Shown piece by piece: positions 1 to 8,511 of a DNA stretch of 64,000 nt. Source of the DNA: Bacteroidales bacterium (GTDB lineage Bacteria > Bacteroidota > Bacteroidia > Bacteroidales > Muribaculaceae); the NCBI GenBank assembly GCA_004553485.1, contig SFLG01000005.1, forward strand, positions 7,959-71,958. The letters are read 5' to 3'. Each line of letters begins with the position of its first letter. Position 1 is the first letter of the stretch. Both the position numbers and the translations under genes were made by a program. The notes under the pieces were generated by a model that was not told where the DNA came from, made no database searches, and worked only from the letters and a program-made list of their open reading frames with translations.

Positions 1-1034
1 GGCGCATCTCGCTCAAGGAGCGCGCCGGCAGCCTCGAGAACATGGGCGACTGGATCAACACTCCCGGCGACGAGATGTTCCCCTACGTGCGCTCCGACTC
101 GGTCCTCTACTTCGCCTCCAACGGCCACGCCGGCTTCGGCGGCCTCGACCTCTTCCGCGCCGAGCTCAAGCCCGGCGGCGGATGGGCGGTGACCAACATG
201 GGCCAGCCCGTCAACTCGTCGGCCGACGACTTCGGCATCACCTTCGGCGAGGGCGAGAGCGGCTTCTTCAGCTCGAACCGCGGCGACGCACGCGGCTACG
301 ACCACATCTACGCCTTCGAGCTCCCCGACCTGCGCATCAACATCAGCGGCTGGGTCCTCGACGCCGACGAGGAGCCCGTGCCCAACGCCGTCATCCGCAT
401 CATCGGCAACGACGGCTCCAACCAAAAGACCGTGGCCCGTCCCGACGGCTCGTTCACCTTCCCCCTCCAGCGCGGCGTAAGCTACGCCATGATGGCCGGC
501 GCCAAGGGCTTCCTCAACGCCCGCCAGGAGTTCACCAGCGACACCGCCGAGGAGGACGCCGAGTACAACATCGACTTCATCCTCGCCTCGGTGACAAAGC
601 CCGTGGTGGTGGAGAATATCTTCTACGACTTTGACCGCGCCGTGCTGCGCGACGAGTCGAAGAAAGCGCTGGACGAGCTGGCACAGGTGCTCCGCGACAA
701 CCCCAACGTCACCATCGAGATGGCCTCGCACACCGACCGCAAGGGCAGCGATGAGTACAACATCAACCTGTCGTCGCGCCGCGCCCGCTCGGTAATCGAC
801 TACCTCATCAGCGTGGGCATCTCCGCCGACCGCCTGCAGAGCCAGGGCTACGGCGAGTCGCGTCCCAAGACCATCACCAAGAAACTCGCGCGCGAATACC
901 CGCAGTTCAAGGAGGGCGACGTCCTCACCGAAGAGTATATCGAGGCGCTGTCGCCCGAAGACCAGGAGGCCGCCGACCAGATAAACCGCCGCACCGAGTT
1001 CCAGGTGCTGTCGCTCGACTACGGAATGTACTGA
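1..1034 (+). CDS. PorE-like OmpA-family protein, 5' end outside window
   Basis: The frame is open from base 3, so the true start lies upstream; the ATG at 42 is internal. In order the visible part shows a beta-propeller (PD40-like) tail with a GFGGLDLFRA-type blade (about residues 1-110), a carboxypeptidase-regulatory-like beta sandwich starting NISGWVLDADEEPVPNAVI (about 115-180), and a C-terminal OmpA peptidoglycan-binding domain with HTDRKGSDEYNINLSSRRA and QGYGESRP. Propeller, sandwich and OmpA in this order is the architecture of PorE, a type IX secretion protein that binds peptidoglycan at the outer membrane. The N-terminal TPRs and lipobox expected for PorE cannot be checked here. The GSCFA gene starts 7 nt downstream, so the two are probably cotranscribed. 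Other OmpA/PD40 proteins of Bacteroidota share this layout, so PorE itself is inference. Confidence 0.8.
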   Translation, partial: RISLKERAGSLENMGDWINTPGDEMFPYVRSDSVLYFASNGHAGFGGLDLFRAELKPGGGWAVTNMGQPVNSSADDFGITFGEGESGFFSSNRGDARGYDHIYAFELPDLRINISGWVLDADEEPVPNAVIRIIGNDGSNQKTVARPDGSFTFPLQRGVSYAMMAGAKGFLNARQEFTSDTAEEDAEYNIDFILASVTKPVVVENIFYDFDRAVLRDESKKALDELAQVLRDNPNVTIEMASHTDRKGSDEYNINLSSRRARSVIDYLISVGISADRLQSQGYGESRPKTITKKLAREYPQFKEGDVLTEEYIEALSPEDQEAADQINRRTEFQVLSLDYGMY

Positions 1035-1041
1035 TACTGAG

Positions 1042-1923
1042 ATGGACGCTCCTACCTTTCGCACACTCCAGCCCGTACGGCGCAGCTCCCGTCCCATCGG
1101 CAGGGACGAGGGCATAGTGCTGTTGGGCTCGTGCTTCAGCGACAGCGTGGGCACGCGCCTTGTACGCGACGGCTTCAGGGCATCGGTCAATCCTATGGGA
1201 GCGCTGTACAACCCTCTCTCGATTGCCGGGGCTGTGTCGCGCGCCCTCGGCAGCCGGGCCTACGGCAACGACGACCTGACGACAGTTGACGGGACGTCGC
1301 ACTGCCTCGACTTCGAGTCGCACCGCCAGGGCCCCGACCCCGAAGCCCTGCTGACCAAGCTCAACGACGACTTTGGCCGCTTTGCCGACACCCTCGTGGA
1401 CGCCTCCACCGTCATCCTCACCTTCGGCACGGCCTGGGTATTCTCGCTGGCCGGCACACGGCACGTGGTGGGCAACTGCCACAAGCTGCCGCAGACCTTC
1501 TTCGAGCGTCGCCGCGTCACCGTGGACGAGATTGTCGACACATGGCGTCCCCTGCTCACGGCCCTCGCGCCCCGGCGCGTCATCCTCACCGTCAGCCCCG
1601 TGCGACACCTTGCCGACGGCCTGCACGGCAACCAGCTCAGCAAGGCAACCCTGCTGCTGGCGGTGGAACGGCTCTGCAACGAGTGCGGAGCCGAGTATTT
1701 CCCTTCATACGAAATAGCCCTCGACGACCTGCGCGACTACCGCTTCTACGCTGCCGACCTCAAGCACCTCAGCGACACGGCCGTCGACTACATCTACGAC
1801 ATTTTCGGCGAGACATATTTCACCCCCGAGACAATGCGGATGGCCAAAGAGAGCCGTCGCAGCGCCCTGAGGGCGGCTCACCGTCCCATTTTGACTGACA
1901 ACAACAATGAAAATCTCTGCTGA
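1042..1923 (+). CDS. GSCFA domain protein
   Basis: A 293-aa protein named for its near N-terminal motif, seen here as LLGSCFSDSVGTRL at about residues 28-41. The family is an SGNH/GDSL-hydrolase-like fold common in Bacteroidota with no established substrate. The motif would supply the nucleophilic Ser/Cys region. There is no signal peptide. The stop (1921-1923) lies inside the next gene, whose ATG is at 1907, so the 17-nt overlap implies translational coupling to MurF-Alr. A role in envelope or polysaccharide modification is suggested only by this neighbourhood. Confidence 0.85.
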   Translation: MDAPTFRTLQPVRRSSRPIGRDEGIVLLGSCFSDSVGTRLVRDGFRASVNPMGALYNPLSIAGAVSRALGSRAYGNDDLTTVDGTSHCLDFESHRQGPDPEALLTKLNDDFGRFADTLVDASTVILTFGTAWVFSLAGTRHVVGNCHKLPQTFFERRRVTVDEIVDTWRPLLTALAPRRVILTVSPVRHLADGLHGNQLSKATLLLAVERLCNECGAEYFPSYEIALDDLRDYRFYAADLKHLSDTAVDYIYDIFGETYFTPETMRMAKESRRSALRAAHRPILTDNNNENLC

Positions 1924-4258
1924 AAAACTTTGCGAAATCATCGGCGTACCCTTCGTCGGCAACGAGGAGATGCGCGCCACGCAAGTTTCGATACCGCTCA
2001 CCGACTCGCGCACGCTGACGCGCTGCGCCGAGACGGTTTTCTTTGCCATCCGCACCGAGACCGGCGACGGCCACAACTACATCGGCGACATGTACGCCAA
2101 AGGCGTCCGCGTCTTTGTCTGCGACCTGTCGCGTGTCGGCTCTCCCGCCGCCGACGCCGTATGGATCGGCACCCCCGACCCTCTCGCCGCCCTCGCCGCC
2201 GTCGCCGCGTACATCCGCAGCCTGCTCACCTGTCCGGTCATCGGCATCACGGGCAGCGTCGGCAAGACCGTGGTAAAGGAGATGCTCAACGCCGCCATCG
2301 CCCCCTGGCTCAACGTCGCCCGCAGCCCCCGCAGCTGGAACTCGCAGGTGGGCGTGCCCATGTCGCTGTGGCAGGTGCGCCCCGACACGCAGGTGGCCGT
2401 CTTCGAGGCCGGCATTTCGCGGTCCGGCGAGATGGAGAGTCTGCAGAAAATCATCAAACCCGAAATCGGCGTCTTCACCGTCCTCACCGACGAGCACGAC
2501 CGCGGCTTTGCCTCGCGCCGCGAAAAGATGGAGCAGAAGGCCCTGTTGTTCAAGGACTGCCGCAGCATCTACTACATCGGCGGCGACGCCCTTGTGGAGG
2601 ACGTGCTGAAGGTGTCGTGTCCGCAGGCTTCCCTGCATCCCTGCGACGACTACCGGTCGCTGTGCCGGGCCGTGGCGGCCGAGGTGGGCGTAGAGCTCCC
2701 CGCCGACGTTAAGCTGCCCGAATATTCGTCGCGAATAGACATCTACGACTCGCCCGAGGGACTGATGGCAGCAATGGACCGCTGCTCGTGCGACCTCACC
2801 ACAATTGCCACCGGACTGGACGTGTTGCGGCGCCGGCGTCCCGAAGGGATGTCGCTGTCGGCGGTCCTGGGCGACCCGATTTGCCGTCCCGATGACGAAG
2901 AGGACGTCTGCGCGCGCCTGGCCGAGCTGCTGCGCGACTACGGGGTGACCTCGCTGGTCACCGCCGGCCCGATGCTCGAGCGGCACGCGTCGCTGTTCCC
3001 CTCCGGCATCACCGTGCGCTCCTTTGCCACCCCCGCCGAGGTGACAGCGCGCCTCGATGCCGGCTCGTTCTTCAACCACGCCCTGTATATCAACGGCACC
3101 GACAAGCCGGCCTTCGCCGCCATCTACTCGTGGCTGGCCGCACGCCGCAATGTCACGCGTCTCGAAATCAGTCTGGACGCCCTCACCCACAACTACCGCC
3201 ACTACCGCTCGCTGCTACCCCCGCAGACGGGCATAATAGGCATGGTGAAGGCCGACGCCTACGGCTGCGGGTCGCTTGAGGTGGCACGCACTCTGCAGGA
3301 CGCCGGAGCGGACATGGTGGCCGTAGCCGTCGTCGACGAGGGCGTGGCACTGCGCAACGGCGGTGTGTCGCTGCCGGTGATGGTGCTCGACCCGTGGTGC
3401 GAGAATATGCAGGCCATCTTTGCCTGCCGGCTGCAGCCCACACTGATCGGGCTGGACGAACAGCTGCTTGTAATGCTCGAGGATGCCGCCACCGCCCAGG
3501 GTGTCGACACCATCGAGGTGCACGTCAAACTCGACACCGGCATGCACCGCGTGGGACTGTCCGAGGACGAGCTGGAAGCCTTTGCCGAGATGATGGCACG
3601 CCATCCCCGCTTCCGCGCCGTCACCACCTTCAGCCACCTCGCCACCGCCGACTGCCCCGACCTGGAGGACTACACACAGGGCCAGCTCGACCGCTTTGCC
3701 CGCATGAGCGAGCGCCTGCAGCATCTGTTGGGCTACCGCGTGCGCCGTCACCTGCTCAACACGGCCGGCATTTCGCGCTTCGGCAAATCTACCGTCTACG
3801 ACCTCGCACGTCTGGGCATCGGCCTCTACGGCATATCGCCCCTCGACGAGGCCGACCGCGCTGCCCTGCGCCCCGTCGCCCGACTTGTCACACGCATCAT
3901 CGCCCGTCGCAGCTACGACGCCAACACCTCGATAGGCTACGGCTGCCACGGCCGCACATACCGCCCGTCGGTGATAGGCACCATCCCCATCGGCTACGCC
4001 GACGGCATAGACCGGCGCCTTGGCAACGGCGGCATGTCAGTGCTGGTGAACGGGAAGCTATGCCCCACCATCGGCAACATTTGCATGGACCTGTGCATGA
4101 TAGACATCACCGACTGCCCCGACATCGGCGACGGCACGGTGGAGATTTTCGGCCCCGCCGCCCCCATCGAGCGCCTCAGCACCACCCTCGGCACCATCCC
4201 CTACGAAATCATCGCCCGCATCTCCCCCCGCGTCAAACGCGTCTACTTCAGGGACTGA
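1907..4258 (+). CDS. murF-alr: Bifunctional MurF / alanine racemase
   Basis: A 783-aa fusion of two peptidoglycan precursor enzymes. Residues 1 to about 410 are UDP-MurNAc-tripeptide:D-Ala-D-Ala ligase, with the Mur ligase P-loop GITGSVGKT at 113-121 and a recognisable central ATPase domain. Residues from about 415 are a fold-type III PLP alanine racemase, with MVKADAYGCG placing the PLP lysine at K448 and SIGYGCHGRTY carrying the second catalytic tyrosine near 678. The racemase makes D-Ala, which is made into the dipeptide that the ligase half attaches. This fusion is typical of Bacteroidales. The fusion is intact, with no stop or frameshift. It overlaps the GSCFA gene by 17 nt and ends before a strong bidirectional terminator. 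Confidence 0.95.
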   Translation: MKISAEKLCEIIGVPFVGNEEMRATQVSIPLTDSRTLTRCAETVFFAIRTETGDGHNYIGDMYAKGVRVFVCDLSRVGSPAADAVWIGTPDPLAALAAVAAYIRSLLTCPVIGITGSVGKTVVKEMLNAAIAPWLNVARSPRSWNSQVGVPMSLWQVRPDTQVAVFEAGISRSGEMESLQKIIKPEIGVFTVLTDEHDRGFASRREKMEQKALLFKDCRSIYYIGGDALVEDVLKVSCPQASLHPCDDYRSLCRAVAAEVGVELPADVKLPEYSSRIDIYDSPEGLMAAMDRCSCDLTTIATGLDVLRRRRPEGMSLSAVLGDPICRPDDEEDVCARLAELLRDYGVTSLVTAGPMLERHASLFPSGITVRSFATPAEVTARLDAGSFFNHALYINGTDKPAFAAIYSWLAARRNVTRLEISLDALTHNYRHYRSLLPPQTGIIGMVKADAYGCGSLEVARTLQDAGADMVAVAVVDEGVALRNGGVSLPVMVLDPWCENMQAIFACRLQPTLIGLDEQLLVMLEDAATAQGVDTIEVHVKLDTGMHRVGLSEDELEAFAEMMARHPRFRAVTTFSHLATADCPDLEDYTQGQLDRFARMSERLQHLLGYRVRRHLLNTAGISRFGKSTVYDLARLGIGLYGISPLDEADRAALRPVARLVTRIIARRSYDANTSIGYGCHGRTYRPSVIGTIPIGYADGIDRRLGNGGMSVLVNGKLCPTIGNICMDLCMIDITDCPDIGDGTVEIFGPAAPIERLSTTLGTIPYEIIARISPRVKRVYFRD

Positions 4259-4318
4259 AAAGCCGAGCATCAGACATATAAGACGTATAAGTCACTTTCG
4301 GCTCTCAGCAAAAAACTA

Positions 4319-4361
4319 CCGGGAGGCAGACACCCACAACTTGGGTTTGTCTGCCTCCCGG
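4319..4361. terminator. Bidirectional terminator hairpin
   Basis: A perfect 14-bp stem (4319-4332 pairing with 4348-4361, CCGGGAGGCAGACA) sits between the convergent murF-alr and OmpA-lipoprotein genes. A run of A lies upstream and short T runs downstream, so it can serve both strands. Confidence 0.85.
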
Positions 4362-4389
4362 CGGTTTATAGTCTGTCAGCGGATGTGAC

Positions 4390-5106
4390 TCAGAGCATTG
4401 CCTGCTGCTGGGCCTGCTGCTGGGCTTCCTTAATCATCTGCTCGTCGGCGGTGATGTAGATTTCGACGCGACGGTTGAGGGCGCGGCCCTCGGCGGTGTC
4501 GTTGCTGGCGACATAGTCGGCCATGGGCACGCCAGTGGCGGTCAGACGGTTAGCTGCCACGCCGCAGTTGATGAGGTAGTTGCGGACGGCGTTTGCACGC
4601 TGGTTCGACAGTGTAGTGTTTACCTGCATCGAGCCGGTGTTGTCGGTGTAGCCGAAAATCTGCACGTCGGTGCCGGGGTTCTGGATGAGGTTGACGGCAA
4701 ACTTGGTGAGGTCGGCCTGTGCGCTGGGGTTGAGGTTGTACTTGCCGGTGGGGAAGAGGATGCCGCCGTCAAAGGTAATCTTGATGGCCTGCAGACCATT
4801 CTTGTCGGTAGTCTGCTCCACCTTGGCCTGCTGGGCCAGCTGGGCCTCGAGCTCCTTCTGCTGTTTGTCCATCTTGCGGCCGATGAGTGCGCCTGCACCG
4901 CTACCTACTGCGGCACCTATGGCAGCGCCGATGCCGGCACCTTTGCCACCACCGATGAGGGCGCCGATACCGGCACCGAGGCCTGCTCCGCCGCCACCGC
5001 CGATGAGGGCGCCTTTGCCGGTGTTTGTCATTGAATTACAGGCGGTCTCGCCCAAAAGCAGTGCTCCGGCAAGCAGAGCGACGCATGCTGTCTTGATAAC
5101 TTTCAT
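4390..5106 (-). CDS. OmpA-family lipoprotein with glycine zipper
   Basis: A 238-aa protein with a lipoprotein signal ending LLLGETAC (lipid Cys at residue 23). It then has a glycine-zipper stretch of GGGGGAGLGAGIGALIGG type (about 35-78), a short coiled region (KQQKELEAQLAQQAKVEQ) and a C-terminal OmpA peptidoglycan-binding domain (about 110-225) with GYTDNTGSMQVNTTLSNQRA and NRRVEIYI. This is the YiaD-like layout. It probably anchors the outer membrane to peptidoglycan. It appears monocistronic, with its own upstream region and the terminator at 4319-4361. Confidence 0.9.
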   Translation of the reverse strand: MKVIKTACVALLAGALLLGETACNSMTNTGKGALIGGGGGAGLGAGIGALIGGGKGAGIGAAIGAAVGSGAGALIGRKMDKQQKELEAQLAQQAKVEQTTDKNGLQAIKITFDGGILFPTGKYNLNPSAQADLTKFAVNLIQNPGTDVQIFGYTDNTGSMQVNTTLSNQRANAVRNYLINCGVAANRLTATGVPMADYVASNDTAEGRALNRRVEIYITADEQMIKEAQQQAQQQAML

Positions 5107-5246
5107 ATTCAGTGTATTTATGTTAATAATAAAACTTGTTTTCAGGGTTATCTGATGCGAAAGCCATGGTAAGGCCCTGTCGGCGTCCGCCTCAACACGG
5201 GAGAGGACAAACCCTATAATGATAGGTGTCGGTCCTTACTGCTTTG

Positions 5247-5254
5247 CAAATTTA
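5247..5254 (-). promoter_or_regulatory. Possible -7 box for the OmpA lipoprotein gene
   Basis: On the minus strand this reads TAAATTTG, matching TAnnTTTG, about 141 nt before the start codon at 5106. No clear -33 box is seen at the usual distance. Confidence 0.35.
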
Positions 5255-5299
5255 AACAAAAATTCGAAATGTAGTGTTCCAGCTCTGAGGAAAAAATAG

Positions 5300-5307
5300 T
5301 ATATTTG
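5300..5307 (+). promoter_or_regulatory. -7 box upstream of the EamA transporter
   Basis: TATATTTG matches the Bacteroidota -7 consensus and would give a leader of about 90 nt to the ATG at 5402. The -33 region is weak. The rest of the 295-nt spacer 5107-5401 is AT-rich and holds nothing else I recognise. Confidence 0.45.
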
Positions 5308-5401
5308 CAACAGAATTTAACAAACCGGCTTACTTACCCGACCCTATCCACACAGTCAGCGCGGCCTTCAGAGCCGCTTTCAGCCGAAAATTCAAGATAT
5401 T

Positions 5402-6355
5402 ATGCAGACACCGTCAAGACCTTCAAACGACATATTGCAGACCAAGTCACGCTCCGATAATTTTGTAGTGCATCTGGCGGCATTCTGTTGCGTGTCGATG
5501 TGGGGTCTGTCGTTTGTATCAACAAAGGTTCTGCTCGACGAAGGCCTGGGCACGGTCGAAATCTATATCTACCGCTTTACCATCGCCTACGTGCTGATGC
5601 TGTTGTTCTCGCACAGCCGCATAATGGCCCAGACGGGTCGCGACGAGCTAATGTTCGCCCTGTGCGGCTTCTGCGCCGGCGCCCTCTACTTCATCGCCGA
5701 AAACACGGCGCTGCAGTACACCCTCACCACCAACGTATCGCTGCTGACATCCATTTCGCCTATCTTGACGGCGCTGTTGGCCGGATTTATCTACCCCAAC
5801 GAAAAGCCGGGCAAGGGACTGCTGATGGGCTCGATGGTGGCGTTCGTAGGTGTGGCGATGGTGATTTTCAACGCCTCGGCGACACTCGAGATACGGCCCC
5901 TGGGCGACCTGCTGGCTCTCGGCGCCTGCTTCAGCTGGGCGGTCTACAGCCTTATCCTGCGACGTCTCAGCGCCAACTACGACGTCCTCTTCATCACACG
6001 CAAAACCTTTTTCTACGGCATCATAACCTCGCTGCCGTTCCTGCTGCTCGAGCCGGAGATACACAACCCGCTGACCGAGCTGTGCAACCCGCGTGTGCTG
6101 TGCAACGTGCTCTTCCTGGCCATTGGAGCCTCGCTGGTGTCGTACCTGCTGTGGTCGCTGGCCGTGAAAAAGCTCGGAGCGGTAAAAGCCAACAATTACA
6201 TGTACTTCCAACCTGTGGTGACAATGATTGCCGCGGCAATAATCATCGGCGAGCCTATTACCCCCATCGGCGTCCTCGGCTGCGTCACCATCATCTTCGG
6301 CCTGTGGCTCGGCGACTGGCTGACCCGCCGCCGTGCCATGAAGCTCCATCGCTGA
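5402..6355 (+). CDS. EamA/DMT family transporter
   Basis: A 317-aa integral membrane protein with two tandem EamA halves of about five helices each. The first half includes FCCVSMWGLSFVSTKVLL and the NTALQYT loop. The second begins near LLALGACFSWAVYSLILRRL and ends FGLWLGDWLTRRR. Drug/metabolite transporters of this family export small metabolites or amino acids; the substrate cannot be told from sequence. The start follows a spacer of about 95 nt from a TAnnTTTG box and there is no obvious operon partner. Confidence 0.88.
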   Translation: MQTPSRPSNDILQTKSRSDNFVVHLAAFCCVSMWGLSFVSTKVLLDEGLGTVEIYIYRFTIAYVLMLLFSHSRIMAQTGRDELMFALCGFCAGALYFIAENTALQYTLTTNVSLLTSISPILTALLAGFIYPNEKPGKGLLMGSMVAFVGVAMVIFNASATLEIRPLGDLLALGACFSWAVYSLILRRLSANYDVLFITRKTFFYGIITSLPFLLLEPEIHNPLTELCNPRVLCNVLFLAIGASLVSYLLWSLAVKKLGAVKANNYMYFQPVVTMIAAAIIIGEPITPIGVLGCVTIIFGLWLGDWLTRRRAMKLHR

Positions 6356-6377
6356 GGCCGCGGCTCCCCTTTTTCCA

Positions 6378-6446
6378 CCCTTACCGTTTCTACCTTGGCC
6401 CTTTTCCGCCATGGCCATTTCTGCCCTTACCGTTTCTGCCTTGGCC
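6378..6446. repeat. Direct repeat of 23 nt in spacer
   Basis: CCCTTACCGTTTCTACCTTG(GCC) at 6378-6400 recurs with one change (ACC to GCC) at 6424-6446, a 46-nt period. It lies between the convergent EamA gene and the 130-aa gene. No function is evident. Confidence 0.7.
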
Positions 6447-6457
6447 GTCTCTCCCGG

Positions 6458-6850
6458 TCAAATTCCCAAAGCGGCCCTCATACGCATTACGGCGTAGCGC
6501 TGTAACGGCGTGGCATCCGCTGACGCCTCCAGGCGCGCGGCGGCGGCAGCCGAGCACGGGCAGCGGCGCAACAACGCGTTGCACAGGATGTCGGCCTCCT
6601 CACGGCTCATAACCTCGCTCAACATCTCGCGCGTGCTCACGTTGTCGCGCAACAGGGCCGACAGGCCGTCGTTGACTCCTATCCCGCGCGCTATGGCCTT
6701 GAGGTCGACCACCGACAGGCCGAAGATGATGCGGTGGGGAAGTCCCGCATGGCGCAGTGTGTCGGCCACGATGCCGTTGCGGAGGGCAAAGAACTGTCGT
6801 TTTACCGTCTGCATCTCATTAAACTCGGGTGTGCGCTCCTGTTTGTCCAT
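6458..6850 (-). CDS. Small conserved protein, HEAT/AlkD-like
   Basis: A 130-aa soluble, helix-rich protein without signal peptide. The segment FALRNGIVADTLRHAGLPHR followed by IIFGLSVVDLKAIA resembles a short family I recall from other Bacteroidales with weak likeness to HEAT-repeat DNA alkylation-repair proteins. No catalytic residues can be assigned and it is much shorter than AlkD (over 200 aa), so repair activity is doubtful. The start could also be the Met at residue 13 (FNEMQTV). Codon use matches the neighbours, which supports a real gene. Confidence 0.65.
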   Translation of the reverse strand: MDKQERTPEFNEMQTVKRQFFALRNGIVADTLRHAGLPHRIIFGLSVVDLKAIARGIGVNDGLSALLRDNVSTREMLSEVMSREEADILCNALLRRCPCSAAAAARLEASADATPLQRYAVMRMRAALGI

Positions 6851-6974
6851 ATCTTATTCTGTTATGTCGCTTTTTGTTATGACGCTGCAAATTTACGACA
6901 TTTGCGCGAACCGACACCCCGCCGCCAACGTTTTTGCAATAAGAAAACTTCTTTTTTGGAAACAACTTATTGAA

Positions 6975-7010
6975 AGACAGCCGGAGCGGCTAAGGCCGCT
7001 TCGGCTGTCT
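6975..7010 (-). terminator. Terminator hairpin after rubrerythrin
   Basis: A 16-bp stem (6975-6990 with 6995-7010) with one G-T pair and a TAAG loop lies about 70 nt past the rubrerythrin stop. Confidence 0.7.
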
Positions 7011-7015
7011 GTAAG

Positions 7016-7058
7016 GTTATCCCGCGAGCTCGCGGGATAACGGTCGCGAGCTCGCGGG
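7016..7058. repeat. Tandem GC palindromes
   Basis: A perfect 26-bp palindrome (7016-7041, centre CGAGCTCG) is followed by a second copy of its core, CGCGAGCTCGCGGG, at 7045-7058. They sit between the rubrerythrin stop and its hairpin at 6975-7010. They may act as an extra terminator or mRNA-stabilising hairpin. Confidence 0.7.
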
Positions 7059-7076
7059 TAAGGGTTCTTCTGTTGT

Positions 7077-7688
7077 TTACTTGGGGTCGGCGGGGGCGTA
7101 GCCGTCGTCGAGGGCGATGTAGTGCTTGTACTGGTGGTTGCAGGCGGGGCACTTTTCGGGAGGAGTGAGGCCAACCGCTTCGTAACCACAGACGATGCAC
7201 TTCCAGGTAACGGGTTTGTCGCGTTTCCAAAGGGTGCCGTTCTCGATGTGATTAAGCATGCGCTGGAAGCGGTCGTAGTGGCTCTTCTCAACGGAGGCGA
7301 TGGCACGGAAGTGCGAGGCGATGTCGTCAAAGCCTTCTTTCTCGGCTACTGCGGCAGCCTTGGCGTAGAACTCGTAGCCGCCGACGCTCTCTTCCTTCAT
7401 GGCCAGCTTCAGGTTGTCCACGGTTGTGCCCAGGTAACCGGCATCAACGTCTACATCGACGGTGACGGGAACGCTGTCAAGGTAGCCGAGGAATACCTTG
7501 GCGTGACGGAATTCGTTTGCGGCGCTCTCAAGGAAAACCTGCTGTACGGGGAAATACTCCTCGTCTTCAGCTTTCCAGGCGTAGAATGTGTAACGTGCGT
7601 ATGCCTGTGACTCGGCAAGATAAGACTGACACAGCCATTTCTCGGTCTCTGTGCCCTTCACGCATTTGTTAACAACTTTGGTGTCCAT
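7077..7688 (-). CDS. Rubrerythrin
   Basis: A 203-aa non-haem iron peroxidase that reduces hydrogen peroxide in anaerobes. The N-terminal ferritin-like four-helix domain (about 1-155) carries diiron ligands in AESQAYARYTFYA, ESAANEFRHAK and SVEKSHYDRF. The C-terminal rubredoxin-like domain (about 163-192) has CIVCGYEAVGLTPPEKCPAC, two CxxC pairs for one iron. Length and order match classical rubrerythrins. The gene is monocistronic with terminator hairpins downstream. It fits an oxygen-sensitive gut organism. Confidence 0.95.
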   Translation of the reverse strand: MDTKVVNKCVKGTETEKWLCQSYLAESQAYARYTFYAWKAEDEEYFPVQQVFLESAANEFRHAKVFLGYLDSVPVTVDVDVDAGYLGTTVDNLKLAMKEESVGGYEFYAKAAAVAEKEGFDDIASHFRAIASVEKSHYDRFQRMLNHIENGTLWKRDKPVTWKCIVCGYEAVGLTPPEKCPACNHQYKHYIALDDGYAPADPK

Positions 7689-7828
7689 AATGAGTATTTA
7701 TTAATGAGGTTTTTTAGTAGATGACAAAATTGAGTTTTGTCGGTTATATTTCTGATTTTTAATTATTTACATCTTGCGAAAGGCCCTAAAACTTAGTAAC
7801 TTTAAAGAAAAGTTTAGCCGCTTTTTCC

Positions 7829-8299
7829 ATGAAAGTTACGACAACTACCGGGGACTGCGACAAAGTTAATCAAATCGTCCCGATTATGCAAGAGCATCTT
7901 GGCCCGGTAACAAATTTAGCTCGCATAAAATTGCTTGCGTTTGTACTTCACGCCCTTTGTGTCGTGCAGACGATCTGCCTGCACAAGATTGCGTCTGCGA
8001 TGCCCACGAGCGTTGAACGTGATTCCAATCTGAGGCGCGTACAGAGATTTCTTGCCGGATATGCTCTCAACCTTATCCTTATCTCCAAAGTGATATTTGC
8101 ACTTCTGCCAGTCAAGACAGGACTGGTTCTGTGCCTCGATCGCACCTACTGGAAATTCGGTAAGGTCAACATCAATATCCTTATGCTTGGAGTGACATAC
8201 AGGAGCGTTGCATTTCCTCTGCTTTTCACCATGCCTGACAAACGCGGCAATTCCAACCTTTTTTGTCATGTTCTTAAATGTGTTTTATGTAATGTTTGA
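7829..8299 (+). pseudogene. Truncated IS4-type transposase
   Basis: The 156-aa frame matches only the N-terminal third of DDE transposases of a Bacteroidales IS4-like group: LARIKLLAFVLHALC, LRRVQRFLAGYAL, then the first catalytic Asp in LCLDRTYWKFGKVNINILML and YRSVAFPLLFTMPDKRGNSN. Family members continue for over 200 more residues with the other catalytic acids. Here homology stops at GNSN (about 8260) and the frame ends in unrelated sequence, so the element is inactive. G+C is clearly lower than in neighbouring genes, as expected for acquired DNA. I did not find terminal inverted repeats or a target duplication. Confidence 0.8.
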
Positions 8300-8417
8300 G
8301 TCGTATGTGCTGTATATCCTGAATGGTATCACACATAAAACACCGGAAGGCACGCAATGGTTCGCACCCGCACGGCTGGCAAAACATTTTGTTACGTCAT
8401 TTTCGATTTATTAACCA
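8262..8417. other. Low-GC remnant after the transposase fragment
   Basis: This AT-richer stretch follows the break in the transposase and precedes the sigma-factor gene. It could be the scarred distal end of the element. A short plus-strand frame ending SYVLYILNGITHK runs through it, but I cannot match it to a transposase C-terminus. Confidence 0.35.
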
Positions 8418-8511
8418 CAGGCAAATTTGACGGACAGCATGTTTGCGGGTCTATATTTACGTAAACGCGAAACAAACCGATCGTCATCAACCTCAAAATA
8501 TACGGCAAAGC

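Noticed and set aside
8443..8511. N-terminal extension of the sigma factor
   Set aside because: The composition is spacer-like and the extra residues do not resemble sigma region 1 or 2.
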